Of a DNA stretch of 6,067 bases, positions 5,968 through 6,067 are shown one piece after another. The notes beneath the pieces were generated by a model. That model ran no database searches. It was not told the origin of the DNA and saw only the letters and a program-made list of their open reading frames with translations. Made by a program: the position numbers and the translations under genes. Origin of the DNA: an uncultured Bacteroidota bacterium (GTDB lineage: Bacteria; Bacteroidota; Bacteroidia; B-17B0; Aurantibacillaceae); NCBI GenBank assembly GCA_903923915.1, contig CAIXZI010000558.1, positions 1 through 6,067 of the forward strand, read 5' to 3'. How positions within the stretch are numbered: position 1 is the stretch's first letter; the number at the start of each line of letters is the position of its first letter.

Positions 5968-6067
5968 CGCTATTTGAAGGATAAAAAAGTGGGTATAGAT
6001 TTGGTAGCCCCTTATTCTTTTATCCCGACCTATAAGGGTTTACAGGACATAACTAAAATAGAAGGGA
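5968..6067 (+). pseudogene. Inverted copy of the recombinase 3' part (fragment, runs off the right edge)
   Basis: The plus strand encodes, in frame, the same residues as 459-491 of the recombinase (from RYLKDKKVGIDL to TKIEG), identical at the DNA level over 100 bases. Upstream of 5968 the frame is open only back to a TGA at 5941-5943 and has no start codon or recombinase sequence. As shown it is therefore a 5'-truncated fragment, not a second gene. The copy ends exactly at the window edge, so its true length is unknown. An assembly-end artefact is a serious alternative. Confidence 0.6.

Noticed and set aside
5569..5984. Open frames on both strands upstream of the recombinase (5569-5913 and 5739-5984 plus, 5580-5783 minus)
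   Set aside because: The same long hairpins give similar peptides on both strands (for instance the LIFCLYS segment), a mark of palindromic non-coding DNA. No domain is recognisable.
1..6067. Absence of GATATC as sign of avoidance of the restriction site
   Set aside because: I saw none, but only about one or two are expected in 6 kb, and the enzyme's specificity is not known.

Overview
The window looks like a piece of a Bacteroidota chromosome. The DNA is AT-rich, starts lack Shine-Dalgarno sequences, and a TAnnTTTG-type promoter element sits just before mgtE. An rbfA gene is followed directly by a LolC/LolE-type permease, an order I recall from this phylum. I cannot name a genus.

Layout, all on the minus strand, read from right to left. 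5513-3810 is a large serine recombinase whose last ~67 codons look like read-through into a palindromic intergenic repeat. 3785-2394 is mgtE, a magnesium transporter, with its promoter overlapping the recombinase tail. 2393-1986 is a non-coding stretch holding a structured palindromic repeat and a possible 32-residue membrane peptide. 1985-1650 is rbfA, followed after 2 bases by a LolC/E-like permease (1647-430) that starts at TTG. From 380 to the left edge lies the first 126 codons of an EcoRV-type restriction endonuclease, cut by the window edge. Its cognate methyltransferase is not visible. The right end (5514-5967) is gene-free and contains strong inverted repeats.

The most unusual structure is at the right edge. 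The last 100 bases (5968-6067) are a perfect reverse complement of 4040-4139, which is coding sequence for residues 459-491 of the recombinase. This could be a real inverted second copy of the gene's 3' end, which would permit inversion of the recombinase and exchange of its C-terminus. It could also be an assembly-graph end artefact, because the match is exactly 100 bp and ends exactly at the window edge.

Functionally, rbfA and the permease form a tight housekeeping pair and mgtE is an independent housekeeping gene. The recombinase on one side and the markedly AT-richer restriction gene on the other are accessory genes. Nothing in the sequence shows that those two belong to one element.
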